A stretch of 37,926 nt of DNA. Source: Thermodesulfobacteriota bacterium (GTDB taxonomy: Bacteria; Desulfobacterota; DSM-4660; Desulfatiglandales; Desulfatiglandaceae). The stretch covers positions 1 to 37,926 of the forward strand of contig JANQDY010000038.1 in assembly GCA_028278625.1 (NCBI GenBank), read 5' to 3'. Numbering within the stretch: position 1 is the stretch's first letter; the number at the start of each line of letters is the position of its first letter. The translations under genes were made by a program, and so were the position numbers. This document shows positions 16,829 to 25,106 of the stretch, one piece after another. Under the pieces are notes generated by a model, which saw only the letters and a list, made by a program, of their open reading frames with translations, did no database searches and was not told the DNA's origin.

Positions 16829-17182
16829 ATGGGAATAGAGATTGATGCGCTCAAATGCACCGCCTGCATGGCCTGTGAACTTGCCTGCGGATACCATCGG
16901 GACGACGCCTTTGCCCTTCTTTCATCGTGCATTGTGCCCTACCGGGGGCGCGAGAAGAAAAACTACGTCGGGGTCATTTTGAAGGAGGAAGACAGCCTGG
17001 TGGCCGCCCGCCCGGAAGGCGTTGAGATCAACCGGATCGGTGAAGAACAGGATCCGGACAAGGAAGCCGATGCCTCCGCCAAACCGATGCTGCTTCGCGA
17101 ATCCTGCGACCTGTGCGAGGATATGGACGAAGGCCCCCTCTGCCTGGCATTCTGTCCCACAGGGGCAATTTCCATGGCCTAA
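16829..17182 (+). CDS. 2x[4Fe-4S] ferredoxin-like electron carrier
   Basis: A 117-aa cytoplasmic protein. The N-terminal motif CTACMACELAC and the C-terminal CDLCEDMDEGPLCLAFCP provide eight cysteines for two [4Fe-4S] clusters, with about 70 residues between them, more than in a classical 2Fe4S ferredoxin. GGGAGG precedes the ATG. It is the first gene of the redox operon, 25 bases before the AOR-like gene. Such carriers commonly form the small subunit of AOR-type enzymes (compare BamC next to BamB), so it probably pairs with the AOR-like product. Confidence 0.85.
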   Translation: MGIEIDALKCTACMACELACGYHRDDAFALLSSCIVPYRGREKKNYVGVILKEEDSLVAARPEGVEINRIGEEQDPDKEADASAKPMLLRESCDLCEDMDEGPLCLAFCPTGAISMA

Positions 17183-17207
17183 AAAAAGATGACAAGGAGA
17201 TAACATT

Positions 17208-18509
17208 ATGGAATATCTGGCATCCGACAAAATCGCCATCGTGGACCTGGAAACCCGTGACATCACCGAAGAGGAACTGGACGAGGATCTGGTACTGGAC
17301 AAAATCGGCGGGGCCGGCATCACAAGATATCTTTATGACCAGCATGCATCCGCTCAATCCAATGACGGCGGTCCTCTGATCTTGGGTACGGGACTTCTGA
17401 CCGGCACCCTGGTCCCCGGCGCGGCTCTGGGAATCATTACCGCCAAAAGCCCGCTGACCGGAAACATCTCCCACGTACCCCTTAATCTCGACGCGGGCAT
17501 GGAGCTGAAATACTCGGGGTTCGATTACATCGTCATCAAAGGAAAGGCTGACAAGCCCGTTTATCTCTGGATTCATGACGGCATTCTGGATATCAATGAT
17601 GCGGATGATCTCTGGGGGAAAGATACATGGTTTGCCACCGATCATATCCGCGGTGAAATGGGTGACGACCTGATACAGGTGCTGGGCATCGGTGAGGCCG
17701 GTGAAAACGGTTCGGATCTGGCGCAGATCGGCATCAACTACTGGCAGAGTGGGGACCGTCTCGGCTTCGGCAAACTGCTGGGAGAAAAGAACATCAAACT
17801 GATTGCCATTCGGGGCATGGGCCTCTTGGAAATATCCGAACCCGAGGAATTTGTGGCGGACTGCGCGGAACTCATTTCCGCCATTCGCTCAAATCCCGCC
17901 ATGGAAAAGCAGGGCATTGCCGCGGCAGCCACGGCCTTAGGTGCCGAGGATCTGGGTGACTGGCTCGGCCCCCTGACCCACCGTCAGATGGCCTGTTTTA
18001 ATACCCCGGTTGCCACCAACTCATTTCTTTTTCTGGACGATGATCCGACGCTCCTAAAAGAGAGCGGTGCCGCGGAACCGGGCTTCCTGGTCACCGATAT
18101 CCTGCCGTTGATGACCTTTAAAAAGGCAGGGCTTTCCGCGGAGGAGGCAGGGCGCGCCCTCAGGGCCTGCGCCAAATACGGCATTGACGGGGCCGCCGTG
18201 GCTGAACTCACGGCAAAAGCGGGGCTTAAAAGCTCAGGGGAAATCGAGACGTCTTTTCCTGATTTAAAGGCACCGGTGGAAAGTTGCGGCGATTCTGTTT
18301 TCAGCCCTTGGGCAGCGCTTACATCCCATACCGATGCAAACTGGGAGAGGCGCCAGGCCCTCTGTTATATCCTGGGGCTTCACCCCATATGGTTACAGAT
18401 GGCCAAGGAACTGACCGAAGAAAAGCTACTGGATCTGGCCGGGCTGGGTACGGAAATGGAATTCACCGGAGATACGCTGGATGAGGTGATCGGCGACATT
18501 CTGGCGTGA
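17208..18509 (+). CDS. shortened AOR-like protein lacking a complete Fe-S site
   Basis: A 433-aa relative of aldehyde:ferredoxin oxidoreductase (usually about 600 aa). The tungstopterin-binding N domain is clear: LILGTGLLTGTLVPGAALGI, AKSPLTGN, YSGFDYIVIKGKADKPVYL, DADDLWGKDT, GIGEAGENG and the end GEKNIKLIAIRG. The glycine-rich AGRGG stretch is altered (SGDRLGFGKLLG). The CxxCxxxC cluster motif reads CFNTPVAT at 263-270, with threonine at two of three cysteine positions. The C-terminal part is condensed and stops where the last AOR segment would begin. AAGGAG precedes the ATG. It may be a non-canonical enzyme fed by the adjacent ferredoxin, or a binding or assembly protein without AOR catalysis. 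Confidence 0.82.
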   Translation: MEYLASDKIAIVDLETRDITEEELDEDLVLDKIGGAGITRYLYDQHASAQSNDGGPLILGTGLLTGTLVPGAALGIITAKSPLTGNISHVPLNLDAGMELKYSGFDYIVIKGKADKPVYLWIHDGILDINDADDLWGKDTWFATDHIRGEMGDDLIQVLGIGEAGENGSDLAQIGINYWQSGDRLGFGKLLGEKNIKLIAIRGMGLLEISEPEEFVADCAELISAIRSNPAMEKQGIAAAATALGAEDLGDWLGPLTHRQMACFNTPVATNSFLFLDDDPTLLKESGAAEPGFLVTDILPLMTFKKAGLSAEEAGRALRACAKYGIDGAAVAELTAKAGLKSSGEIETSFPDLKAPVESCGDSVFSPWAALTSHTDANWERRQALCYILGLHPIWLQMAKELTEEKLLDLAGLGTEMEFTGDTLDEVIGDILA

Positions 18510-18516
18510 TTGGCGA

Positions 18517-19731
18517 ATGGCCCAATCAGACACCAAAAATCAAAAAATCGGCATCTACACCGGAAGGGGCGCATCCCATTCCTGGCTGTGGTTCGTTGAT
18601 GTCTTTGAACGGCTCGGATTCTATCACTTGGCGTTTTTGACGGAAACGGACCTCATCCGTAACGGCCTGGGCAGTCTGGACGTTCTGGCCGTATCGGGCG
18701 GCGACACATTCGCCATTGCGGAGGCATTGGGATCAAAAGGCGCGGACCGGCTCAGCACATTCATCAACAATGGCGGCCTGTACCTGGGGTCCTGCGCCGG
18801 CGCCTATCTGCCGCTACGCTCCTCCAAAGAGCATTTGAACCATTTCAACTTCGTTTCCGCCAAGATCACCAATCTGACGAAGAGACTCCCGGAAGCGAAC
18901 CGTATGCGGGAGAAATTCTGCACCTGTTACGGCTGCTCCTTCATTTACCATCCCGTGAGAGAGGCGGTCCGGGTGACCACCCGACCCGGTTCTCTCGTAA
19001 AGGAACCCGCAACCTTTGAAGCCCCCCTTTATGGGGGTCCCCCCATGACCATGGACAACCCGGCATCGATCCTGGCCACCTACACCGGCTTCACCCGCAA
19101 AACGGTTTTTCTGGTGGATCGGTCCCTGGCTGAGAAAACCCTCATGGGGAACGCGGCGGTGATTCGGGAAAAAATGGGTCGCGGATATCTCCATCTGTAC
19201 GGTCCCCATTTCGAGCACCCCCACTTCGGGACCGCCAACAATTTCCTGATCAACCAAATGACCCATGATTTGTTGCCTAAAAAAGCATCGGATGCGGCTT
19301 TTGCGGACCATACAGAGATGCTTCGGGATTCCCACAAAAAGGGATTCATCAGAGATCTCAAACGGGAACTGAGCAATTCGAGAATCGTGGCGGCGGGCCT
19401 TGAAATGATGCCGCTCAAATGGACCATCGGCAACAAAATTTACGAAACCGGCAAGATTCGCGTATATCTGGAAGCCCTTTGGCAGCGCCTCCGCTTTTTT
19501 GAGAAGGAAGAATCCATTTTGGTGCGAAAAGGCGAGGAAGATCTGCTGGCCGAGGCATCGGTCCGGGTCACCCGAAACGTCCGCCGGATCAAGAAAGGAT
19601 GGGATCAGAAAACCGATACCCTATACGCCGCAACAACCTTATTCAGCCTTTTAAACAAGACCAGCGCACTCTTTCTGGATATCTATTTCAGAAGCAAACT
19701 CTTTCATTCCATTCGGGAAAATCGAATATGA
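18517..19731 (+). CDS. BPL_N / class I glutamine-amidotransferase-like protein
   Basis: A 404-aa protein whose N-terminal 220 residues have the flavodoxin-like GATase1 fold of the BPL_N family: KIGIYTGRGASHSW, LAVSGGDTF, and the nucleophile elbow YLGSCAGAYLPL with Cys93. Biotin ligase catalytic motifs are absent. The C-terminal 130 residues are helical, basic and of unknown function. The gene begins 7 bases after the AOR-like stop and its TGA overlaps the start of the cytochrome gene (ATGA), so it is an integral operon member. Possible roles are amidation or modification of a cofactor or a complex subunit; no function is established for this setting. Confidence 0.75.
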   Translation: MAQSDTKNQKIGIYTGRGASHSWLWFVDVFERLGFYHLAFLTETDLIRNGLGSLDVLAVSGGDTFAIAEALGSKGADRLSTFINNGGLYLGSCAGAYLPLRSSKEHLNHFNFVSAKITNLTKRLPEANRMREKFCTCYGCSFIYHPVREAVRVTTRPGSLVKEPATFEAPLYGGPPMTMDNPASILATYTGFTRKTVFLVDRSLAEKTLMGNAAVIREKMGRGYLHLYGPHFEHPHFGTANNFLINQMTHDLLPKKASDAAFADHTEMLRDSHKKGFIRDLKRELSNSRIVAAGLEMMPLKWTIGNKIYETGKIRVYLEALWQRLRFFEKEESILVRKGEEDLLAEASVRVTRNVRRIKKGWDQKTDTLYAATTLFSLLNKTSALFLDIYFRSKLFHSIRENRI

Positions 19732-20630
19732 AAGCCTCTATGCCGCCATCAAAAAAACAATCGGGCAACAATAAAATCCTACGGCAGGCCCTATCCCTCA
19801 TGCTGTTTGTCTCACTCACCGCCCTAACCTCTTTTTCAAACGCCGCCAATATTCCCGGCCCGCAATCGGGCTGGTTCATCAATATGACGCTTTTCGCCCA
19901 ATCGGCCCACGGCACCTTTACCTGCCAAAAATGTCACGGAGACATGGTTCAGGGGAACATCATGCATCCCGATTCCAATAACCCCGCCTTTCTTAGGGAA
20001 AATGCCAACCGTCAATACGACTACGGCCGATGCAGCGCCTGCCACAAGCCTTCTTACCAGCAGTATCTCAAAGGGTCACACGCAAAAGCCCTGAAAAAGC
20101 AGCTTTCGGAATCCACCACCCGGTACAATCAACTGGCCCTGGACAAGCGGGCCCCCACATGCGGCGACTGTCACTCGAGCCACTATGCAAAGGCCCATTT
20201 ATCAAGGGTGGAGATCGGCCGACACATGGTGTCTGTCTGCGGTTCCTGCCATCCGGCCCAGACCGCCACTTACCTTCGGGACTATCACGGCAAGGCCGCC
20301 GTCAATCTGGGAGACAAGAACGCGGCCTTTTGCACCGATTGCCACGGCGCCCACCAATGCCGCTCCCTGAAAGAGAAAAAAGAAGCCCTTGCCGCCTGCC
20401 GGAGATGCCACCCGGAGGCCAAGGAATCGTTTGCCCAGGTGGTCATCCATCCCACGGTTGAGGGTGTGCCCCAGGATGACAAAGAGAAAAGAGCCCGGGT
20501 TGCGCTCATCCGCGTGGTCACCGTTTTAATGAGCATCCTGGTGATCCTGGTGGTCGCTTTCTTCTACGGCCACAGTTTCGTATGGATGCTGAGGGAACTG
20601 CATGAAAAACTGAGGAAGCATAAACCATGA
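19728..20630 (+). CDS. membrane-anchored six-haem cytochrome c
   Basis: A 300-aa exported protein. It has a signal peptide with a hydrophobic run near residues 17-36 and probable cleavage after SNA. Six CxxCH haem sites lie at residues 66, 102, 145, 171, 202 and 224, and a C-terminal transmembrane helix covers about 257-280, followed by a basic cytoplasmic end. The haem part would lie in the periplasm. The start overlaps the upstream stop (ATGA), and the stop overlaps the next start in the same way, so three genes are coupled. It probably passes electrons between the cytochrome b product next door and the seven-haem protein or soluble cytochromes. Confidence 0.9.
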   Translation: MKASMPPSKKQSGNNKILRQALSLMLFVSLTALTSFSNAANIPGPQSGWFINMTLFAQSAHGTFTCQKCHGDMVQGNIMHPDSNNPAFLRENANRQYDYGRCSACHKPSYQQYLKGSHAKALKKQLSESTTRYNQLALDKRAPTCGDCHSSHYAKAHLSRVEIGRHMVSVCGSCHPAQTATYLRDYHGKAAVNLGDKNAAFCTDCHGAHQCRSLKEKKEALAACRRCHPEAKESFAQVVIHPTVEGVPQDDKEKRARVALIRVVTVLMSILVILVVAFFYGHSFVWMLRELHEKLRKHKP

Positions 20631-21313
20631 GACAACAAAAGGAACCTGAAGAGACGTTTGTCCGCTTTTCGCCCCTTCAGCGATTGATGCACCTGGCGGT
20701 GATGATCGGCTTTACGGGTCTCGCCATCACCGGCTTTTCGCTCAAATTCAGCCACCAATGGTGGGCCCAGGGGTTTGTATGGTTGGTGGGTGGCGCCCCG
20801 CATCTGGCCTGGCTGCATCGGTTTTTTGCGGTGGTGACCTACGGTTGCGTGGTGGTGCATATCCTCTGGCTGGTTTATTTCAAGCTGGTGCTGAAAGGAA
20901 GCCTTACAGGCCCTCAGTCCCTCTTCCCCAAAGTCCGGGATATCAAGGATCTGTTTCAGCACGTGGGCTATTTCTTCGGCAAAGGGCCCCTTCCCAAATT
21001 CAACCGTTTCACCTACTGGGAGAAATTCGATTATCTGGCGCTCTTTTTGGGCATGAACACCATGGGTCTGACGGGATTGTTTTTGTGGTTCCCAGGGTTT
21101 TTCACCTCTTTTCTGCCCGGCTATTTCATCAATCTGGCCCAGGTGCTCCACCTCTATGAGGCCATCATGGCGGTGGCCCTTAAATTCGTGGTTCACATTT
21201 TGACAACCCACTTAAGACCGGAGACATTTCCGGTGGACAAAAGCATCTTCAACGGCGAAACCACAAAGGAAAGGATGATGCGTGAACATCCGGGGGAATG
21301 GGAAAACCTTTGA
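20627..21313 (+). CDS. cytochrome b561-type membrane protein
   Basis: A 228-aa membrane protein with four main hydrophobic helices (about 22-40, 64-86, 138-157 and 170-192) and histidines in or next to them (RLMHLAV, LHRFFAV, VVHILW, VLHLYEA, FVVHIL) suited to ligate two haems b, as in the formate dehydrogenase/hydrogenase gamma family. The start overlaps the six-haem cytochrome stop (ATGA). It likely exchanges electrons with menaquinone and the periplasmic six-haem domain. Confidence 0.87.
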   Translation: MRQQKEPEETFVRFSPLQRLMHLAVMIGFTGLAITGFSLKFSHQWWAQGFVWLVGGAPHLAWLHRFFAVVTYGCVVVHILWLVYFKLVLKGSLTGPQSLFPKVRDIKDLFQHVGYFFGKGPLPKFNRFTYWEKFDYLALFLGMNTMGLTGLFLWFPGFFTSFLPGYFINLAQVLHLYEAIMAVALKFVVHILTTHLRPETFPVDKSIFNGETTKERMMREHPGEWENL

Positions 21314-21314
21314 T

Positions 21315-21346
21315 ATTACGGAATGGGGAACGCGGATTGCGGAATG
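21315..21346. repeat. short degenerate GGAATG repeats between cytochrome genes
   Basis: The 49-base gap holds ATTACGGAATG and ATTGCGGAATG in tandem, 21 bases apart. This repetitive style is common as intergenic filler in anaerobic deltaproteobacteria. It has no evident coding role and breaks the otherwise tight spacing of the operon. Confidence 0.4.
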
Positions 21347-21362
21347 AAAACACAGGAATAAA

Positions 21363-22826
21363 ATGGCAAAACAATTGAAGGGACGTTTCATTAAGAGGGT
21401 CTTTTTCTTAAGCATTTGCATGCTGATGTTCCTCTTCGGGATTCAGGCAAATGCCGCTCAACATAATCCGATGATGCCATCCAATTCCGATGGCAGAACC
21501 CGGGACTGCCTGGACTGCCACAGGACCCCCAATGTGGCCACCAATGCCGGGGCATTTGCTTCCCAGGCATTTTGTCTCGAATGCCACCAGAAAGATTCCT
21601 GCGTCAGGACCGTCGGAAAAGAGAAGGTTTCACTCAAAATCGATCCCGCAAAAATTCGCAAAGGGCGCCATGCCTTTGTGGGATGCATTTCCTGCCACCG
21701 GGATGTGGCCAAATCCCCCCACCAATCGAAAAGGGGGGCTGAGTGCACTTCCTGCCACCCCTTTCATAACGGCGCGGGGGACATCCATGCACCCCACCTG
21801 AGGGTCCGCTGTCAGGCCTGTCACAGCGTTTATAAATATGTTTCTCTGGACAAAGCGTCGGGCGAAGTGCGGCTGGCACACATGAATGACAAAAAAGTTC
21901 CCATCGGCCTGACCGACCATGAATTGCAGGATACGGGAAAAGAAGACTTCTGCCAACGCTGCCACACAAAGGGGAACAAAGTGGGCGCGGCCGACATGGT
22001 CCTGCCCTCCAAGAGCATCCTCTGCATTATGTGCCACGATGTCTCAATCACCATGGGCCCACCCCTCTTTTGGATTGCTTTCATCTTGTTCATCATGGGT
22101 ATTGGCGGAACCGTTTTCTTCTGGTTCCAGGGAAGCGTGGAAGGGGAGGAAAAATCGCTCCATCGCAAAATGGCCCTGGCCTCCGAAGGACTGTGGCGGA
22201 CCTTGTTTTCAAGGGAACTCTTTGCCATCATCAAAACCTTCTTGATGGATGTTATCCTTCAGCGCCGCCTCCTTCAGGAAAGCGTCAAACGATGGGCCAT
22301 TCATTCCCTTATTTTCCTCCCCATACTCTTTCGCTTTCTCTTGGCCATCTTTACTTTCTTTGTCTCCCGCATCGGTCCCGAAACCTCCCTTGCATATGCC
22401 TTAATCAATAAGAACAGCGGATTTGCCGCATTTACAAATGACCTTTGTGGCGGTCTCATCCTGTTGGGGATTTTACTTTCGGCACTTCAGCGGTTGATGA
22501 TTAAACCACCCCATGTGATTGCCGAAACCAAGGACAATCTTGCGCTGCTGCTGCTCGGTCTTCTGGTCTTTTTGGGCTTTGTGGCGGAAGGGGTGCGACT
22601 CCTGATGACGGAGATTTCACCGGAGGTGGGCCTATACGCTTTTATCGGGTATCCCCTTTCGAGGGGTTTATCGGTTATGGGATTTGATTGGACCGCTGTC
22701 TATTCATATCTCTGGTGGGCCCATGCCCTCTTGGGGGCGATCTTTATCGCCTATCTCCCTTTCGGGAAGATGCGACACATCTTTAACACGCCCCTTACAT
22801 TGCTTTTAAACTACAAGATGAAATGA
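21363..22826 (+). CDS. seven-haem cytochrome c fused to NarI-like membrane cytochrome b
   Basis: A 487-aa two-part protein. A signal peptide (about 1-31) precedes a periplasmic domain with seven CxxCH sites at residues 49, 71, 108, 128, 150, 197 and 221. From about 233 it continues into a membrane domain with some five helices, related to nitrate reductase gamma/DsrM/TmcC, with histidines inside or near the helices (AIHSLIF, WWAHALLG) for haem b. The NarI-like unit is usually a separate gene; here the periplasmic haem wire is covalently attached. The HdrD-like partner follows with an ATGA overlap, the same pairing as DsrM-DsrK and TmcC-TmcB. Confidence 0.87.
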   Translation: MAKQLKGRFIKRVFFLSICMLMFLFGIQANAAQHNPMMPSNSDGRTRDCLDCHRTPNVATNAGAFASQAFCLECHQKDSCVRTVGKEKVSLKIDPAKIRKGRHAFVGCISCHRDVAKSPHQSKRGAECTSCHPFHNGAGDIHAPHLRVRCQACHSVYKYVSLDKASGEVRLAHMNDKKVPIGLTDHELQDTGKEDFCQRCHTKGNKVGAADMVLPSKSILCIMCHDVSITMGPPLFWIAFILFIMGIGGTVFFWFQGSVEGEEKSLHRKMALASEGLWRTLFSRELFAIIKTFLMDVILQRRLLQESVKRWAIHSLIFLPILFRFLLAIFTFFVSRIGPETSLAYALINKNSGFAAFTNDLCGGLILLGILLSALQRLMIKPPHVIAETKDNLALLLLGLLVFLGFVAEGVRLLMTEISPEVGLYAFIGYPLSRGLSVMGFDWTAVYSYLWWAHALLGAIFIAYLPFGKMRHIFNTPLTLLLNYKMK

Positions 22827-24283
22827 GACGGACGGTCTCTCACGGGAAGAACATGGCGGAAAACGAAACCACAAACAGCGAAAACACACCGGAAACCAAA
22901 GAGGTTCCTGACCTGCTGGTTTCCAATCTGGACATCCGCCGCTTGATCGAACTGGAGGCCTGCACCCGCTGCGGCGAATGTCTCACATGGTGTCCGGTTT
23001 ACGATCAGGATGCCAAAGAGAGCATTATTCCAAGGGCCAAAGTGACGGATTTTCTGAACATCATCCGATCCCAACAGGGCCTCGTGGGACGCATTCTGAA
23101 GAGCGAAAAAGGGCCGCATGCCCTTAAAAAGCTGCTGGGCGCTGTTTTCGGTTACCGGGAAGTCACCGATGAACAGGTAAAGGATTTTGTGAAAAACCTC
23201 TACGAATGCTCCACCTGTGGCCAGTGCCACATCGTCTGCCCCGCCAAGATCGATACGGTCAATCTATGGGAAGATATCAGAAGACTCATTGTTCAGGCGG
23301 ATTACGGACCCCTCGAGACCCAGAAGGCGCTGGTCAAGAGCGTCAAAAGCTACGACAATCCCTGGCAGCAGCCCCGGGCCGGGCGGGCCAAATGGGCCAG
23401 GCGGGCCAAAAAGGAGGGGCTCATTAAAGACCTCCCCAAAGAGATGAAGAAAACGGGCGGTAAGGTTCTCCTATTCTTGGGGTGTACCGCTGCCTACGAT
23501 ATCAACGTCAAGCAGGTGGCGGTGAGCACCATCAACATTCTGGAAGCGCTGGGCATCGAATACGGTATTTTCGGAAAAGACGAAAAATGCTGCGGCAGCG
23601 TCATGCTCAGAATGGGAGATGCGGAATTTGAACGGATTGCCGGAGACAATATCAAAATGTTTAACGAGGCCGGCTTTGAAACCCTCATCTCCTCCTGCTC
23701 CGGCTGTTTCAAAACCATCAAGGAAGACTACCCGAAGGTGGGCCGTCTCAATTTTGAAGTCCTGCACACCGCGGAATTCCTTCGCCGTTTGATCGAAGCC
23801 GGAAACCTGAAATTCAATACCCCGGTCATAAAGAAAGTCACCTACCATGACCCCTGCCATCTGGGCAGGGCCTCCGGCGTCTACGATGATCCCCGGTTTA
23901 TCATGGCGGCCATTCCTGGTCTTGAACTGATTGAGATGCCCCGAAACCGTGAATACTCAAGGTGTTGCGGTGCGGGCGGCGGTCTCAAATCAGGATATCC
24001 GGACATTCAGAACAAAATGGCGCAGCGCCGCGTCCGGGAAGCGGAGGAAACAGGTGCCCAGGAACTGGTTTCCGCCTGCCCTTTCTGTTACCAGGGGCTT
24101 CAGGTGGGAATTACGGCGTCCAATTCCCCGCTGATAATGCGGGATATCAGCTTTCTGGTGGAAGCGAGCCTTAAGGGCCAAAAAGAGGATCAACCAAAAA
24201 AAGAACGAAAGGTCAGAAAAACGCGGAAAACACGGGAACCGAAAGCGGAAGAACCCCAAGAAAAATCCCTCGAAAGCGCTTAG
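22823..24283 (+). CDS. HdrD/DsrK/TmcB-like Fe-S protein with two CCG domains
   Basis: A 486-aa cytoplasmic protein. Two [4Fe-4S] motifs are CTRCGECLTWCP (47-58) and CSTCGQCHIVCP (129-140). Two CCG modules follow: GCTAAYD...KCCGSVMLRMGD...CSGC and DPCHLGR...RCCGAGGG...CPFC, the scaffold of the noncubane cluster in HdrB/HdrD. The last 40 residues are a Lys/Glu/Arg-rich tail absent from typical relatives. The start at 22823 overlaps the upstream stop (ATGA); ATG 22853 is an alternative closer to the homologous region. It would connect a cytoplasmic donor or thiol/disulfide pair with the membrane NarI-like domain. Confidence 0.88.
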   Translation: MRRTVSHGKNMAENETTNSENTPETKEVPDLLVSNLDIRRLIELEACTRCGECLTWCPVYDQDAKESIIPRAKVTDFLNIIRSQQGLVGRILKSEKGPHALKKLLGAVFGYREVTDEQVKDFVKNLYECSTCGQCHIVCPAKIDTVNLWEDIRRLIVQADYGPLETQKALVKSVKSYDNPWQQPRAGRAKWARRAKKEGLIKDLPKEMKKTGGKVLLFLGCTAAYDINVKQVAVSTINILEALGIEYGIFGKDEKCCGSVMLRMGDAEFERIAGDNIKMFNEAGFETLISSCSGCFKTIKEDYPKVGRLNFEVLHTAEFLRRLIEAGNLKFNTPVIKKVTYHDPCHLGRASGVYDDPRFIMAAIPGLELIEMPRNREYSRCCGAGGGLKSGYPDIQNKMAQRRVREAEETGAQELVSACPFCYQGLQVGITASNSPLIMRDISFLVEASLKGQKEDQPKKERKVRKTRKTREPKAEEPQEKSLESA

Positions 24284-24300
24284 GCTTTCAAGGGATTTTT
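24261..24300. terminator. bidirectional intrinsic terminator overlapping the hdrD-like stop
   Basis: Arms AAAAATCCCTCGAAAGC (24261-24277) and GCTTTCAAGGGATTTTT (24284-24300) pair with one mismatch around a six-base loop that contains the TAG stop. Runs of T lie at the 3' side on both strands, so it can end both the redox operon and the convergent SYLF transcript. Confidence 0.85.
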
Positions 24301-24346
24301 TCAAGGGATTTAAGGATAGTATGATTCAGAATTTCCGTTAGGCTTC

Positions 24347-25054
24347 CTATTTTCCTTTTTCAGCCTTTTTAAGGGCCTTTCGCAGATTGGCGGAGCCCGG
24401 ATTGCTCACGTCCTTTTTCACGAATATGTCCACAGGCCTCACCGCCTTACCGTAATAGTCTTTGTTATAATCGTTATTCACTTTGACCATGGAACCGTCC
24501 AGTGATATCCCCGCATACGCCCCCTGTGCCCTTGAAAAGGAGACAAGATCCGCGGTGATGCCCTTGCCCGCTGCACCGACGCCCACGGGTCCGGCGGCGA
24601 TGGAACAATCCCCACCCAGCTTAAAAGAGGTACCGTACAGAGATTCCAGTCCGCGCTGGGTTCTCACCTGCACAATCACCGATGCGGCTTCCGCACCGAT
24701 CTGCAGGCCGAAACTGACGGAGCCCAAGCTGTAAAAGCCGGGCTGGCTCCACTGGCCCGTCTTCGGGTCCCGAATCAGCACCACGCCCCTGCCGCCGGAA
24801 CCGCCAAAAATAAATCCCGCTTTCAGCAATTGCGGCACAATCAGAATACCCTTCGAATGTTCCAGGTTGTTTTTGAACCACTCCATTTCCCTTTCATTGA
24901 CAAACTCGTTTAAGGTAACCAACGCCTGATCCACCAGAATCTGTGGTTTCAGATCTTCCTGAGCCCCCGCGGGCAGCGCCATGAGAAAAAAGACAGCGAC
25001 CAACAGCAGACTCAACAACCGACACAACATTACCGATCTTTTTTTTCCATTCAT
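24347..25054 (-). CDS. SYLF-domain (YSC84-like) exported protein
   Basis: A 235-aa protein with signal peptide (hydrophobic run about 9-31, ending PAGA). The SYLF/Ysc84 lipid-binding domain fills the rest: LEHSKGILIVPQLLKAGFIF, GGSGGRGVVL, YSLGSVSFGLQIGAEAASVI and SKGITAD-like AGKGITADLVSFSRAQGAYAG. Bacterial members are periplasmic or outer-membrane-associated with largely unknown roles. AAGGAGAGG precedes the ATG. It lies 52 bases after the MltF-like gene. Confidence 0.88.
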   Translation of the reverse strand: MNGKKRSVMLCRLLSLLLVAVFFLMALPAGAQEDLKPQILVDQALVTLNEFVNEREMEWFKNNLEHSKGILIVPQLLKAGFIFGGSGGRGVVLIRDPKTGQWSQPGFYSLGSVSFGLQIGAEAASVIVQVRTQRGLESLYGTSFKLGGDCSIAAGPVGVGAAGKGITADLVSFSRAQGAYAGISLDGSMVKVNNDYNKDYYGKAVRPVDIFVKKDVSNPGSANLRKALKKAEKGK

Positions 25055-25106
25055 TTTTCGCCTCTCCTTTTCTTTACAGATTTCAATGAAAACCGACCAT
25101 TGATGC

